Assembly (NCBI GenBank): GCA_015058875.1
Contig: SVBN01000001.1
Location: 1 to 64,000, forward strand
Reading direction: 5' to 3'
Length of the DNA: 64,000 nt
From: Erysipelotrichaceae bacterium
Lineage (GTDB): Bacteria; Bacillota_I; Bacilli_A; Erysipelotrichales; Erysipelotrichaceae
Numbering within the stretch: position 1 is the stretch's first letter; every line of letters begins with the position of its first letter. The notes below the pieces were generated by a model. The model made no database searches. It worked only from the letters and a program-made list of their open reading frames with translations, and was not told where the DNA came from. A program made the position numbers and the translations under genes. Of this stretch, positions 42,606-50,104 are shown in pieces.

Positions 42606-44833
42606 GAATATCCGTTCCTTTCAGGATCCGCATCACTTTCCGCATTATTTCCATGCAGAAGATCTTCCAGAGATCCGGCTGCCTGATCCGCAAGTTCCGC
42701 TTCCGCCTGCGGCATATCGTCTGCCTTTTCCGCCCTGCTCACACCGAGAATCAGGCGTTCCCCCTTTTCTCCCGCCGTGATGACGCTCAGCCGGTAAACG
42801 GTACTGTCATTCTTCCGGCGGAAGTTCAGCCGCCAGAAGCCGCTGTCTGTCTGCAGCTTCATGGTATCGGAATCCATATGCACCGCCAGCATTTCCTTGT
42901 CCGCTTCGCATACCTCTTCCATGATCAGACGCCGTGCATCCTTAAAGAAACTGTCTCCCCGGCCTGCCATCTGAAGATCATTGAAATCCCCCTCCGGGGC
43001 AAACCTCACATATCTGCCGGTTTCCGTATCGACATACCAGATCGACTCATAGTTCCAGGCAACCGGAAGGGAAACCTGCACTTTTTCCTCCTCCGGTATC
43101 TTCTTTGTATCCGGGACAGCGTGCTGTATACCGGCGTCTTTCAGTTCACGTATATACCGCTCATATTCTTCCGGAGGAACGGGCCTTGAGAAATAATAGC
43201 CCTGGACAATATCACAGCCGAGATCCTTCAATGCCTGCAGCTGTTCCGCAGTCTCCACACCTTCCGCTATGACCGGTACACCGAGATAATCCGCGATATC
43301 GATGATCACCTCGATCATATGGGTATCCTTCTGATTTCGGAATGCCTCACGGATAAATCTCATATCCAGTTTCAGCGCATCGATCGGAAGAGATGAAATC
43401 ATATTCAGTGAGGAATATCCCGTTCCGAAGTCATCCATTTCAATCCGGAATCCTTCTGCCCGCAGCCTGTTTACCTTATCGATGATCTGGGCGGAGTCTT
43501 CGGTATATGCGGATTCGGTGATTTCCAGCAGGAATTCATGCGGCGTGATGCAAAACTCTTCCATCAGTGCTTTGAAACTGCCGACAATATCCGGGTTATA
43601 CATATCGATCCGGGAAACGTTGACCGATACCGGGACGCTGATCCCGAAACGTTCTTTCCACACTCTGATCTGAGAAGCGGCCATACGCCAGACATAGGCA
43701 TCAAGTTCCTCAATCAGACCGTTGTTTTCAAACAGCGGAATAAAGACGCCGGGACTGATCATGCCGAGTTCTGGATGGATCCATCTCACCAGCGCTTCCG
43801 CGCTGGAAAGCACCGGAATATCATTGCGGATATCGAACTTCGGCTGATAGAATACGGTGAACTGATGTTCCCTGAGCGCATTGGGGAAGTCTTCGATCAG
43901 CTGTTCATTGTAAAGTTCCGCCTCATGCATCGCGTTGTCATATACGGCAATGGTGCGTGTGAAGCTGCTGCGGATGGTATCCGCCGCAAGCTTGGCACGG
44001 TCGAATCTTCGTTCAATGTCAATTGTCTTATCCGCATCGGCATAGATGCCGATGCGCAGACGCACGCGGTTGTTGGATTCATCCTCGCCGGAAAGTCCTG
44101 CCGAGGCATTTTTCAGTATTGTTTCGTAATCATTCCGGTGCGGACAGTAGACAAGAAAAGTATCCGCCTGTCTGCGGCATACAATCCCGCCGTCTTCCCT
44201 GACGATTTCGCGCACCTTTTCACCGATTCTCTTCAGCACCTGATCGCCGTATGCCCGTCCGTAGCGTTCATTGATCATGTGGAAATGATTGACATCGATC
44301 ACCACGGCATCCATCGGCGTATCCATATGATACTGATCATACTGTTCGGCATAGCGGTAGAAATATTCGCGGTTGTAAAGACCGGTCAGACTGTCGCGTT
44401 CCGTCACCTGGATGATCTGTCTGTCTTCCGACAGTTCGATCGTCCTGCGGAGTCTGGCCAGGATCACGCCCTGATTCGGGTACGGTTTGGGAATAAAATC
44501 CGTTGCGCCGAGATTCAGGCATTCGACTTCGGAATTCTGGTCGGCAGTCATGACAATGACCGGAAGATGTCTGATTTCCGGATCGCTTTTGATCAGCTTC
44601 AGCAGATCCTGGCCGGACATCACCGGCATCATCAGATCCAGAAGAACACAGGAAAGAACATCCTTTTTCTCACGGATCATTTCCAGTGCGGACTTCCCGT
44701 CCTCCGCACAGAATACTTCGTAATTTTCCTGAAGTGCATAACTGAGCAGTTCCCTGTTAATCAGTTCATCATCAACGACGAGAATCTGTCTTTTCCCGTT
44801 GGATGAATGGAACTTTTCATGACTCTCGAACAT
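42602..44833 (-). CDS. REC-GGDEF(degenerate)-EAL response regulator, c-di-GMP phosphodiesterase
   Basis: A 743-residue cytosolic protein. REC domain 16-130: acidic pair Asp21-Asp22, phospho-acceptor Asp66 (VLLDLMMP), Lys116. GGDEF-like domain ~145-300 begins RDSLTGLYN, but the active-site motif reads RRQADTF (220-226) instead of GGDEF, so it is probably inactive or allosteric. EAL domain ~315-565 keeps SAEALVRW (EAL 346-348), MDDFGTGYSS (466-475) and QGYYFSRP, so c-di-GMP hydrolysis is expected. Residues ~590-700 look PAS-like. The start at 44833 follows GGGGGGGAG. It overlaps the permease-GGDEF gene by 4 nt, giving opposed activities in one operon. Confidence 0.92.
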   Translation of the reverse strand: MFESHEKFHSSNGKRQILVVDDELINRELLSYALQENYEVFCAEDGKSALEMIREKKDVLSCVLLDLMMPVMSGQDLLKLIKSDPEIRHLPVIVMTADQNSEVECLNLGATDFIPKPYPNQGVILARLRRTIELSEDRQIIQVTERDSLTGLYNREYFYRYAEQYDQYHMDTPMDAVVIDVNHFHMINERYGRAYGDQVLKRIGEKVREIVREDGGIVCRRQADTFLVYCPHRNDYETILKNASAGLSGEDESNNRVRLRIGIYADADKTIDIERRFDRAKLAADTIRSSFTRTIAVYDNAMHEAELYNEQLIEDFPNALREHQFTVFYQPKFDIRNDIPVLSSAEALVRWIHPELGMISPGVFIPLFENNGLIEELDAYVWRMAASQIRVWKERFGISVPVSVNVSRIDMYNPDIVGSFKALMEEFCITPHEFLLEITESAYTEDSAQIIDKVNRLRAEGFRIEMDDFGTGYSSLNMISSLPIDALKLDMRFIREAFRNQKDTHMIEVIIDIADYLGVPVIAEGVETAEQLQALKDLGCDIVQGYYFSRPVPPEEYERYIRELKDAGIQHAVPDTKKIPEEEKVQVSLPVAWNYESIWYVDTETGRYVRFAPEGDFNDLQMAGRGDSFFKDARRLIMEEVCEADKEMLAVHMDSDTMKLQTDSGFWRLNFRRKNDSTVYRLSVITAGEKGERLILGVSRAEKADDMPQAEAELADQAAGSLEDLLHGNNAESDADPERNGYS

Positions 44834-45075
44834 AATCAACTCCCCCCCATGAATGATCAGTTCAATTGATTGTCTGCATGCCGCGATAAAAACACGGCTG
44901 TTTCCTTACTGACATTATAACGGTTTCATGAGGTGTGTTCCATGCATGCCGGATCTATTTTCCACCGTGTATTGAAAAAGCCCGGAGTTCCACAGCCGCG
45001 ACGTTCAGCACTCAGAGCTATACGGCACGCCGCCTTCCGCTCAGCACTTTTTCCGTTTATTCCACCGGTTCGTTT

Positions 45076-45297
45076 TCAATGCGGGTGGGCGACATTCCTG
45101 TCAATGAGCGGTGCGCATCCGGCTTTCTCAATGATTTCCTGTCCGTCATCGGAAAGAATGAAATCAAGCATCTTCTGCACATACGGAGCCACTGTGAGGG
45201 GATATGTGCCGTCCCGGATGCTTTTCCCAGAACGGTTTCCTGTCCATCGCATGCGCACTTCCGATAAAACCATACCGTATCTCTGCCGCAGCTTCAA
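45076..45297 (-). pseudogene. Relic of a phosphate-type ABC substrate-binding protein (PstS-like C-terminus)
   Basis: On the minus strand a short frame reads GKSIRDGTYPLTVAPYVQKM followed by LDFILSDDGQEIIEKAGCAPL, which is the typical C-terminal end of PstS-like phosphate-binding proteins (DGxYPL ... LSDxGQxIIEKAGYxPL). Nothing of the ~200-residue N-terminal part, signal peptide or pst transporter genes is present, and the segment between the two motifs is shorter than in intact proteins. No SD is seen. The fragment lies between a terminator (45323-45354) and the REC-EAL gene's upstream region. It is most likely a decayed remnant after a deletion. Confidence 0.65.
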
Positions 45298-45322
45298 TTC
45301 CGTAAAGGGACTCTTAAGAATA

Positions 45323-45354
45323 TAAAAACAGGCGGATCATCATAATCCGTCTGT
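45323..45354 (-). terminator. Terminator of the rhamnose operon
   Basis: ACAGACGGAT pairs with ATCCGCCTGT (one mismatch) and is followed by TTTTTATA on the minus strand, 9 nt after the isomerase stop. Confidence 0.75.
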
Positions 45355-45362
45355 CCTGAAGC

Positions 45363-46784
45363 TTATCTGGTGATGACATCCACCGGGATGTTGAAGATCT
45401 TTGCGACCTTGAGAATGGTATCGATATGTCTGCCGGCCGCAGCTGCCATATGATGGGTCGGTCCCGCTTCATTCCATCTGTTCATGAAGCCTCTTGCCCC
45501 GCAGGAGAATCTGGTGCGCATATTGGTGTCGCCGAACATGAAGATCGGGCCTTCTTCATTGACGCCTTCCGCCGTAACGAATTTGAAATGTCCGTCCCGG
45601 TCCTGCGTGATGGCAAGATAGGTCACCGGACCGGTGGGAGGATAGAACTGGGTCAGGTATCCGCCGCCTGTCTTTCCATGGAATACCGGAACGATTTTCA
45701 TGGTCGGCTTATGTGCCTGGGAGATATCCGCATCACCGCTCCCGGAATGGCCGATGATGCAGATGTCTTCATTGAAGTCAATGGAATACATTTCGGAAAG
45801 CTGGCCGGTGCCGGCAATGGTCTTCAGAATGGACATCGCCATGGCGACCTTGATATCGCCTTCCACAGCACATGCGGTTCCCTGCTTGATCAGCATCGAG
45901 AATGCCGGAATCAGCATGCTGTCGAGCTTTCCGGCAACGCCCTGGGCAAAGCCGTCATAATGGGATGCGATCAGTCCGAGCTTTTCATCCTTGACCCACT
46001 GTTCAAAGGCAACGACATACCTGGCCATATCCCAGACGGTTTCCACCGTAGCGCCGCCTTCGATTTCAAAGGTATCCAGGATATCTTCCGCCTTGGCACG
46101 GATGGCTTCCTCATCGGTGATGTTGTCGGCAATCGCCCACATCTTTTCCCAGTCGAACTGCTTCGTATAGACGAACATTCTGTGGTACAGATTTGTTTCA
46201 TCGATATACAGGTCCATCATGCCGGGATACGGTCTGCCGATCTGGGCAAGGTTCGTATCGCGGAATCTTCTTCTGACCTGGGCCGCCGTGCACCATTCAT
46301 CGATTTCCTTCTGCACTTCCGGATCGCCGCCTTCCACAACGCCGGTGACAACTGCCGAGCGCTTGCCGGCACGGTTCAGATCGGCAACCATTTCGCCGAC
46401 GGCACCGCAGGCGTACAGCTCGCCGAGCCATTTCGCGTTGTCGGTATGCTCATAATCCGGCGCTTTCAGCTTCTGGATATTAACCAATACCACCGGAACA
46501 TCCAGATCTCTGACAGCCGGCAGCATATTGTAGCTTGTCGCATAGGTCAGCAGCTGCATGATGACCAGATCGACATCGGCCGCGCGGAATTTATCTCCGG
46601 CCGCCTGGGACTGTTCCTTGGTTGTCACAATGCCGCCGTCGATCAGTTCGACGGAATCCGGAATCATTGTCTTGAAATGCGCATACTGTTCCTGAAACTC
46701 GGGAACCAGGGACGGGAACTGCGGCAGATATGCGCCTAAGGCGATGGAGAATACGCCGACTCTTGCTTTTGTTTCAACTAACAT
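45363..46784 (-). CDS. L-fucose/L-arabinose isomerase-family protein, putative rhamnose isomerase
   Basis: A 473-residue protein of the AraA/FucI-type aldose isomerase fold: N-terminal Rossmann-like region (RVGVFSIALGAYLPQFPSL), central VIMQLLTYATSYNMLPAVRD and the C-terminal metal/substrate motif NEAGPTHHMAAAAGRHID (~443-460), comparable to the GxxHH of arabinose isomerases. It is the third gene of an operon with rhamnulokinase and rhamnulose-1-phosphate aldolase (12 nt after rhaD), in the place where classical L-rhamnose isomerase RhaA is expected. RhaA belongs to a different TIM-barrel family. A non-orthologous rhamnose isomerase is the simplest reading; activity on arabinose or fucose is an alternative. 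Confidence 0.82.
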   Translation of the reverse strand: MLVETKARVGVFSIALGAYLPQFPSLVPEFQEQYAHFKTMIPDSVELIDGGIVTTKEQSQAAGDKFRAADVDLVIMQLLTYATSYNMLPAVRDLDVPVVLVNIQKLKAPDYEHTDNAKWLGELYACGAVGEMVADLNRAGKRSAVVTGVVEGGDPEVQKEIDEWCTAAQVRRRFRDTNLAQIGRPYPGMMDLYIDETNLYHRMFVYTKQFDWEKMWAIADNITDEEAIRAKAEDILDTFEIEGGATVETVWDMARYVVAFEQWVKDEKLGLIASHYDGFAQGVAGKLDSMLIPAFSMLIKQGTACAVEGDIKVAMAMSILKTIAGTGQLSEMYSIDFNEDICIIGHSGSGDADISQAHKPTMKIVPVFHGKTGGGYLTQFYPPTGPVTYLAITQDRDGHFKFVTAEGVNEEGPIFMFGDTNMRTRFSCGARGFMNRWNEAGPTHHMAAAAGRHIDTILKVAKIFNIPVDVITR

Positions 46785-46796
46785 GACTGTTCTCCT

Positions 46797-47627
46797 TTAT
46801 TTCTTTTCGTACAGGAATTCTTCCGGCAGACTGACATTGAAGTCGCATGCCAGATCACGGAAATTCTGCGGTGTGATGGTCTGAAGCTTTGCGGGCGCCA
46901 TGGACATAACTTTTACCAGAATCTCGGCGCTCTTTTCCACGGTATGCATGAGTCCGAAGGTTGTATCGAAGTCCGGCCCGCTGGCAAACATGCCGTGATG
47001 TGCCCAGATGGCTGCGTCATATTTCTTCATCAGTTCGCTTGTCGCAACGGCGATATCCCTGCCGCCCGGCACCATCCAGCCGACAACCCCGACGCCGTCC
47101 GGGAAAACCACCGGGCATTCCGTCGCCATTTCCCAGAGTTCTCTGGTGAACACTTTATCCTCCAGCGGGAGCACGAAGGTCAGTGCGATGACATTGGTTG
47201 TGTGAGCGTGGTAGATCACGCGGTGCGCGCCGTTGCTGGCCTTCTTTTTGACCTCATGGTTCATCAGATGGGAAGGCAGCTCACTGGTAGGTCTGCCGCC
47301 GTTGCACAGTCCCCAGAGCACTCTGTAGTTTTCACCCTTTTCATCCAGTTCAATGATGCAGGATGTGTCCTCCGGATCCAGAATCACATTGCGGAAGTAT
47401 TTGCCGGAACCTGTAACCATGAAGTATTCGCATGCCAAGTCCGGAACACTTGTTCCGATCGGCTTCCATTCTCCCGGTTCATGGAAGTATTCCCTTACTT
47501 CCTCCACCTCTTCCGGCCTGATGCGGTAGGAAAGGTTTCCCCCGTTTCTTTCATGCCAGCCCTGCAGCCAGCCGTCATTGCATAACCGGATAAATCCCTG
47601 TACAAACTTAACATCCAAGATACTCAT
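46797..47627 (-). CDS. rhaD: Rhamnulose-1-phosphate aldolase
   Basis: Zinc class II aldolase splitting L-rhamnulose-1-phosphate into DHAP and L-lactaldehyde. The 276 residues closely follow E. coli RhaD in pattern: FVQGFIRLCNDGWLQGWHER with NGGNLS (~8-33), YFMVTGSGKYFRNVILDPED (~68-87), GRPTSELPSHLMNHE, VIYHAHTTNVIALTFVL (metal HxH, ~137-153), ECPVVFPDGVGVVGWMVPG and AIWAHHGMFASGPDFDTTFG. The second gene of the operon; its start overlaps the rhaB stop as ATGA (47624-47627). A lactaldehyde reductase or dehydrogenase is not in the window. Confidence 0.95.
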   Translation of the reverse strand: MSILDVKFVQGFIRLCNDGWLQGWHERNGGNLSYRIRPEEVEEVREYFHEPGEWKPIGTSVPDLACEYFMVTGSGKYFRNVILDPEDTSCIIELDEKGENYRVLWGLCNGGRPTSELPSHLMNHEVKKKASNGAHRVIYHAHTTNVIALTFVLPLEDKVFTRELWEMATECPVVFPDGVGVVGWMVPGGRDIAVATSELMKKYDAAIWAHHGMFASGPDFDTTFGLMHTVEKSAEILVKVMSMAPAKLQTITPQNFRDLACDFNVSLPEEFLYEKK

Positions 47628-49048
47628 TGCGGTTTTACCTCCCTGATCTCAAAACTGTTCCGAATGATATTTCTTGCCTTCTGAAGCGAAGCGATCTCTT
47701 TTTCTTCCATCATCTGCACAAGCAGATTGCCGAGTGCCGTTCCTTCCGTCGGTCCGGCGTATACCGTCAGCCCCGTCGCATCGGCCGTCATCTGATTCAG
47801 ATACATATCCTGGCTTCCGCCGCCGACAATATTCATGGAAGTATATTTCCTGCCGGTCAGCCGCTCCAGTGAAAGCACTGCCCTGCGGTAGTCATCCGCC
47901 AGCGATGCATAAACTGTCTGCATCACTTCCCCGACTGTTTCCGGCACCGGCTGATGCGTATCGCGGCATGCCTGTCTGACTTCTTCGATCATGGAAGCTG
48001 GTGCCAGGAAGCGGTCGTCATCCGCATCGAGACATGAAGGGAAATCCTTTGCTTTCTGTGCTTCTTCAATCAACTGCGGGAAGGAAGGACGGTTTCCGTT
48101 TTCATCCGTCAGTTCCCTGCGGATATTCTGGATCATCCAGAGTCCCATAATATTCTTCAGATAACGGAAGCGGTATTCATAGCCGCCTTCGTTCGTGAAG
48201 TTCTGTTTCATGCTTTCTTCATCCGTAATCGGATCTGAATTTTCCACGCCGAGCAGCGACCATGTGCCGGAAGAAAGGAATACGGCATTTTCATCCTGTG
48301 CCGGTACGGCAAGATATGCGCTTCCCGTATCATGCGTTGCCGGCAGGATCACCTTCATATTCAAGCCGGTTTCCTTCTGAATTTCTTCCGTGAATTCCCC
48401 GAGCACGCTTCCGGCTTCCCGAATCTTCTGAAAGATCGTTTCCGGCAATCCGAGCCTCCGGATCAGTTCTTTGTCCCAGTCTTTTGTGCGGGCGCTGACC
48501 AGTGCCGTCGTTGTCGCATTGGTATATTCCTGTGCTTTTTTTCCGGTAAGCAGATAATTCAGATAATCCGGAATCATCAGGAGTGCATCCGCCTGTTCCA
48601 GCTGTTCGGGATGTTCCTTCTTCAGTGCGCACAGCTGATATGCCGTGTTGAATTTCTGATACTGGATGCCGGTCAGGGCATACTGTTCTTTGAAAGAGAG
48701 AATTCCCTTTTCTTCCAGTTCTTCCCGGATTACGTTGGTTCTTTCATCCCGGTAGGCAACGGCATCCGAGATTCTCTTTCCTTCCCGATCCAGCAGTACA
48801 AAGTCCACCGCCCATGTATCGATGCCCATGGTTTCCGGATGATACCCCTGCCTGCCGCATTCCGCAATGCCTTCCTTCACATGGCGGAAGAGTCCGTCAA
48901 TATCCCAGCAAAGGTGTCCGTCCTTTTCCATCAGTCTGTTCTCAAAGCGCCAGATCTCCTTCAGGCACAGCTTTCCTTCTTCCAGCCAGCCGATGATATG
49001 CCGCCCGGAAGAGGCGCCGATGTCAACCGCAAGATGATATTTCATCAT
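47624..49048 (-). CDS. rhaB: Rhamnulokinase
   Basis: FGGY-family kinase that phosphorylates L-rhamnulose. The start at 49048 is preceded by GGAGGCAGAT and gives 474 residues; the next codon is also ATG. The N-terminus YHLAVDIGASSGRHIIGWLE (ATP phosphate loop 1) and the catalytic region GIDTWAVDFVLLD (~76-88) are typical, and the C-terminal ADP loop SMNIVGGGSQDMYLNQMTAD lies near ~395. First gene of the rhaB-rhaD-isomerase operon, divergent from an AraC-type regulator; inverted repeats overlap its promoter region. Lactaldehyde is the expected by-product of the pathway. Confidence 0.94.
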   Translation of the reverse strand: MMKYHLAVDIGASSGRHIIGWLEEGKLCLKEIWRFENRLMEKDGHLCWDIDGLFRHVKEGIAECGRQGYHPETMGIDTWAVDFVLLDREGKRISDAVAYRDERTNVIREELEEKGILSFKEQYALTGIQYQKFNTAYQLCALKKEHPEQLEQADALLMIPDYLNYLLTGKKAQEYTNATTTALVSARTKDWDKELIRRLGLPETIFQKIREAGSVLGEFTEEIQKETGLNMKVILPATHDTGSAYLAVPAQDENAVFLSSGTWSLLGVENSDPITDEESMKQNFTNEGGYEYRFRYLKNIMGLWMIQNIRRELTDENGNRPSFPQLIEEAQKAKDFPSCLDADDDRFLAPASMIEEVRQACRDTHQPVPETVGEVMQTVYASLADDYRRAVLSLERLTGRKYTSMNIVGGGSQDMYLNQMTADATGLTVYAGPTEGTALGNLLVQMMEEKEIASLQKARNIIRNSFEIREVKPQ

Positions 49049-49082
49049 ATCTGCCTCCGTTTTGTTTTTGTCCATTCCTTCT

Positions 49083-49131
49083 TTATCTGTTTACAACCGC
49101 ATTATAAAAACAGATAATGGAAATAACCATT
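49083..49131. promoter_or_regulatory. rhaB-araC divergent control region with overlapping inverted repeats
   Basis: A consensus TATAAT for rhaB sits on the minus strand at 49101-49106. It is flanked by exact 10-bp inverted arms TTATCTGTTT (49083-49092) and AAACAGATAA (49108-49117). A second inverted repeat AATGG-AAATAA-CCATT (49116-49131) adjoins it. The layout suits an operator for the divergent AraC-family regulator. Confidence 0.5.
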
Positions 49132-49178
49132 GACAGAAGTATTCTGTTTTTTTGAAAAATTCTACTGAGGTGGAAACA

Positions 49179-50048
49179 ATGCTGAAATATAACCTGGATA
49201 TTGAAGACGGCAGTCTGTGGCTGCGCTCCACGCCGACGGAACTTGCCCTGAAACAGCCCTTTTACTGCACGGAGGCAGGCATCTTTCTGGCCGGAAAGAA
49301 ATTCGATACGATCCGCGATTACAAGGACAGTTATCTCCTGTTTCTGACCATGGAAGGCTGCGGCATCATTGAACAGAACGGTACGGCGGTAAAGCTGATG
49401 CCCCATCAGGCGCTCTTTATGAACTGCCGCAGTCCGCAGACATACTATACCGATCCGGAGGCAGGCATATGGCGTCATTACTGGGCGCACATCGACGGCG
49501 CCGGCATTCAGGGACTGGAACCGCTGCTGATTCCGGATCAGAAGCTCACGGCAATGAATACGAATTATGAGTCGCTCCGGATGGAGTTTGACAATCTGCT
49601 GAAAAATCTGGAGAATACTTCTTCGGAAACAATCCTTTCCATCAGTCTTTCCATCCACCGGATCCTGACGGATCCGGTGCTGTACAGCAGCACCTCCTAT
49701 TCCGCAAACCAGCAGATCATCATGAAAACAGCGGACTACATCAGAGCCCGCTGCTGTGAGAATATACAATTGGAAACGCTTCTGGATTTGGCCGGGATGT
49801 CCAAGTCATATTACATGCGGCTCTTCCGCAGATATACCGGCACCACGCCGTACAATTACGCCCTTTCCCTGCGCATCACCAAAGCCAGGGAGATGCTGGA
49901 GATGACCGATATGACCATCCATGAAATTGCCATGGAAACCGGCTTCAGCGATGACGCCGCATTCAGCACCCGTTTTTCCGCCATGGCCGGCATGAGCCCG
50001 CTGAAATACCGGAAAAGCGCCATCACCAGACAGCAGTCACTGCGCTGA
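49179..50048 (+). CDS. AraC family transcriptional regulator
   Basis: The ATG at 49179 follows GAGGTGGAAACA, giving 289 residues. Residues ~1-150 form a cupin-like ligand-binding domain (DSYLLFLTMEGCGIIEQNGT, ~44-63; MPHQALFMNCRS; WRHYWAHIDG). Residues ~185-285 carry the two helix-turn-helix motifs (LETLLDLAGMSKSYYMRLFR and TIHEIAMETGFSDDAAFSTR). The gene is divergent from the rhaB-rhaD-isomerase operon and is the obvious candidate for rhamnose-dependent activation. It is of the RhaS/RhaR-like general type but too diverged to name. A terminator follows. Confidence 0.92.
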   Translation: MLKYNLDIEDGSLWLRSTPTELALKQPFYCTEAGIFLAGKKFDTIRDYKDSYLLFLTMEGCGIIEQNGTAVKLMPHQALFMNCRSPQTYYTDPEAGIWRHYWAHIDGAGIQGLEPLLIPDQKLTAMNTNYESLRMEFDNLLKNLENTSSETILSISLSIHRILTDPVLYSSTSYSANQQIIMKTADYIRARCCENIQLETLLDLAGMSKSYYMRLFRRYTGTTPYNYALSLRITKAREMLEMTDMTIHEIAMETGFSDDAAFSTRFSAMAGMSPLKYRKSAITRQQSLR

Positions 50049-50057
50049 TACTGCAGA

Positions 50058-50089
50058 GCCGGATCAATCCATGACCCGGCCCTTTTTTT
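50058..50089 (+). terminator. Terminator of the AraC-family gene
   Basis: GCCGGATC pairs with GACCCGGC (one mismatch) across a 7-nt loop, followed by CCTTTTTTT. Confidence 0.75.
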
Positions 50090-50104
50090 CTTTCACTGAT
50101 CTCT

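Noticed and set aside
44933..45325. Plus-strand frames overlapping the PstS relic
   Set aside because: They are antisense to the recognisable PstS C-terminal motifs and have no ribosome-binding site or family signal.
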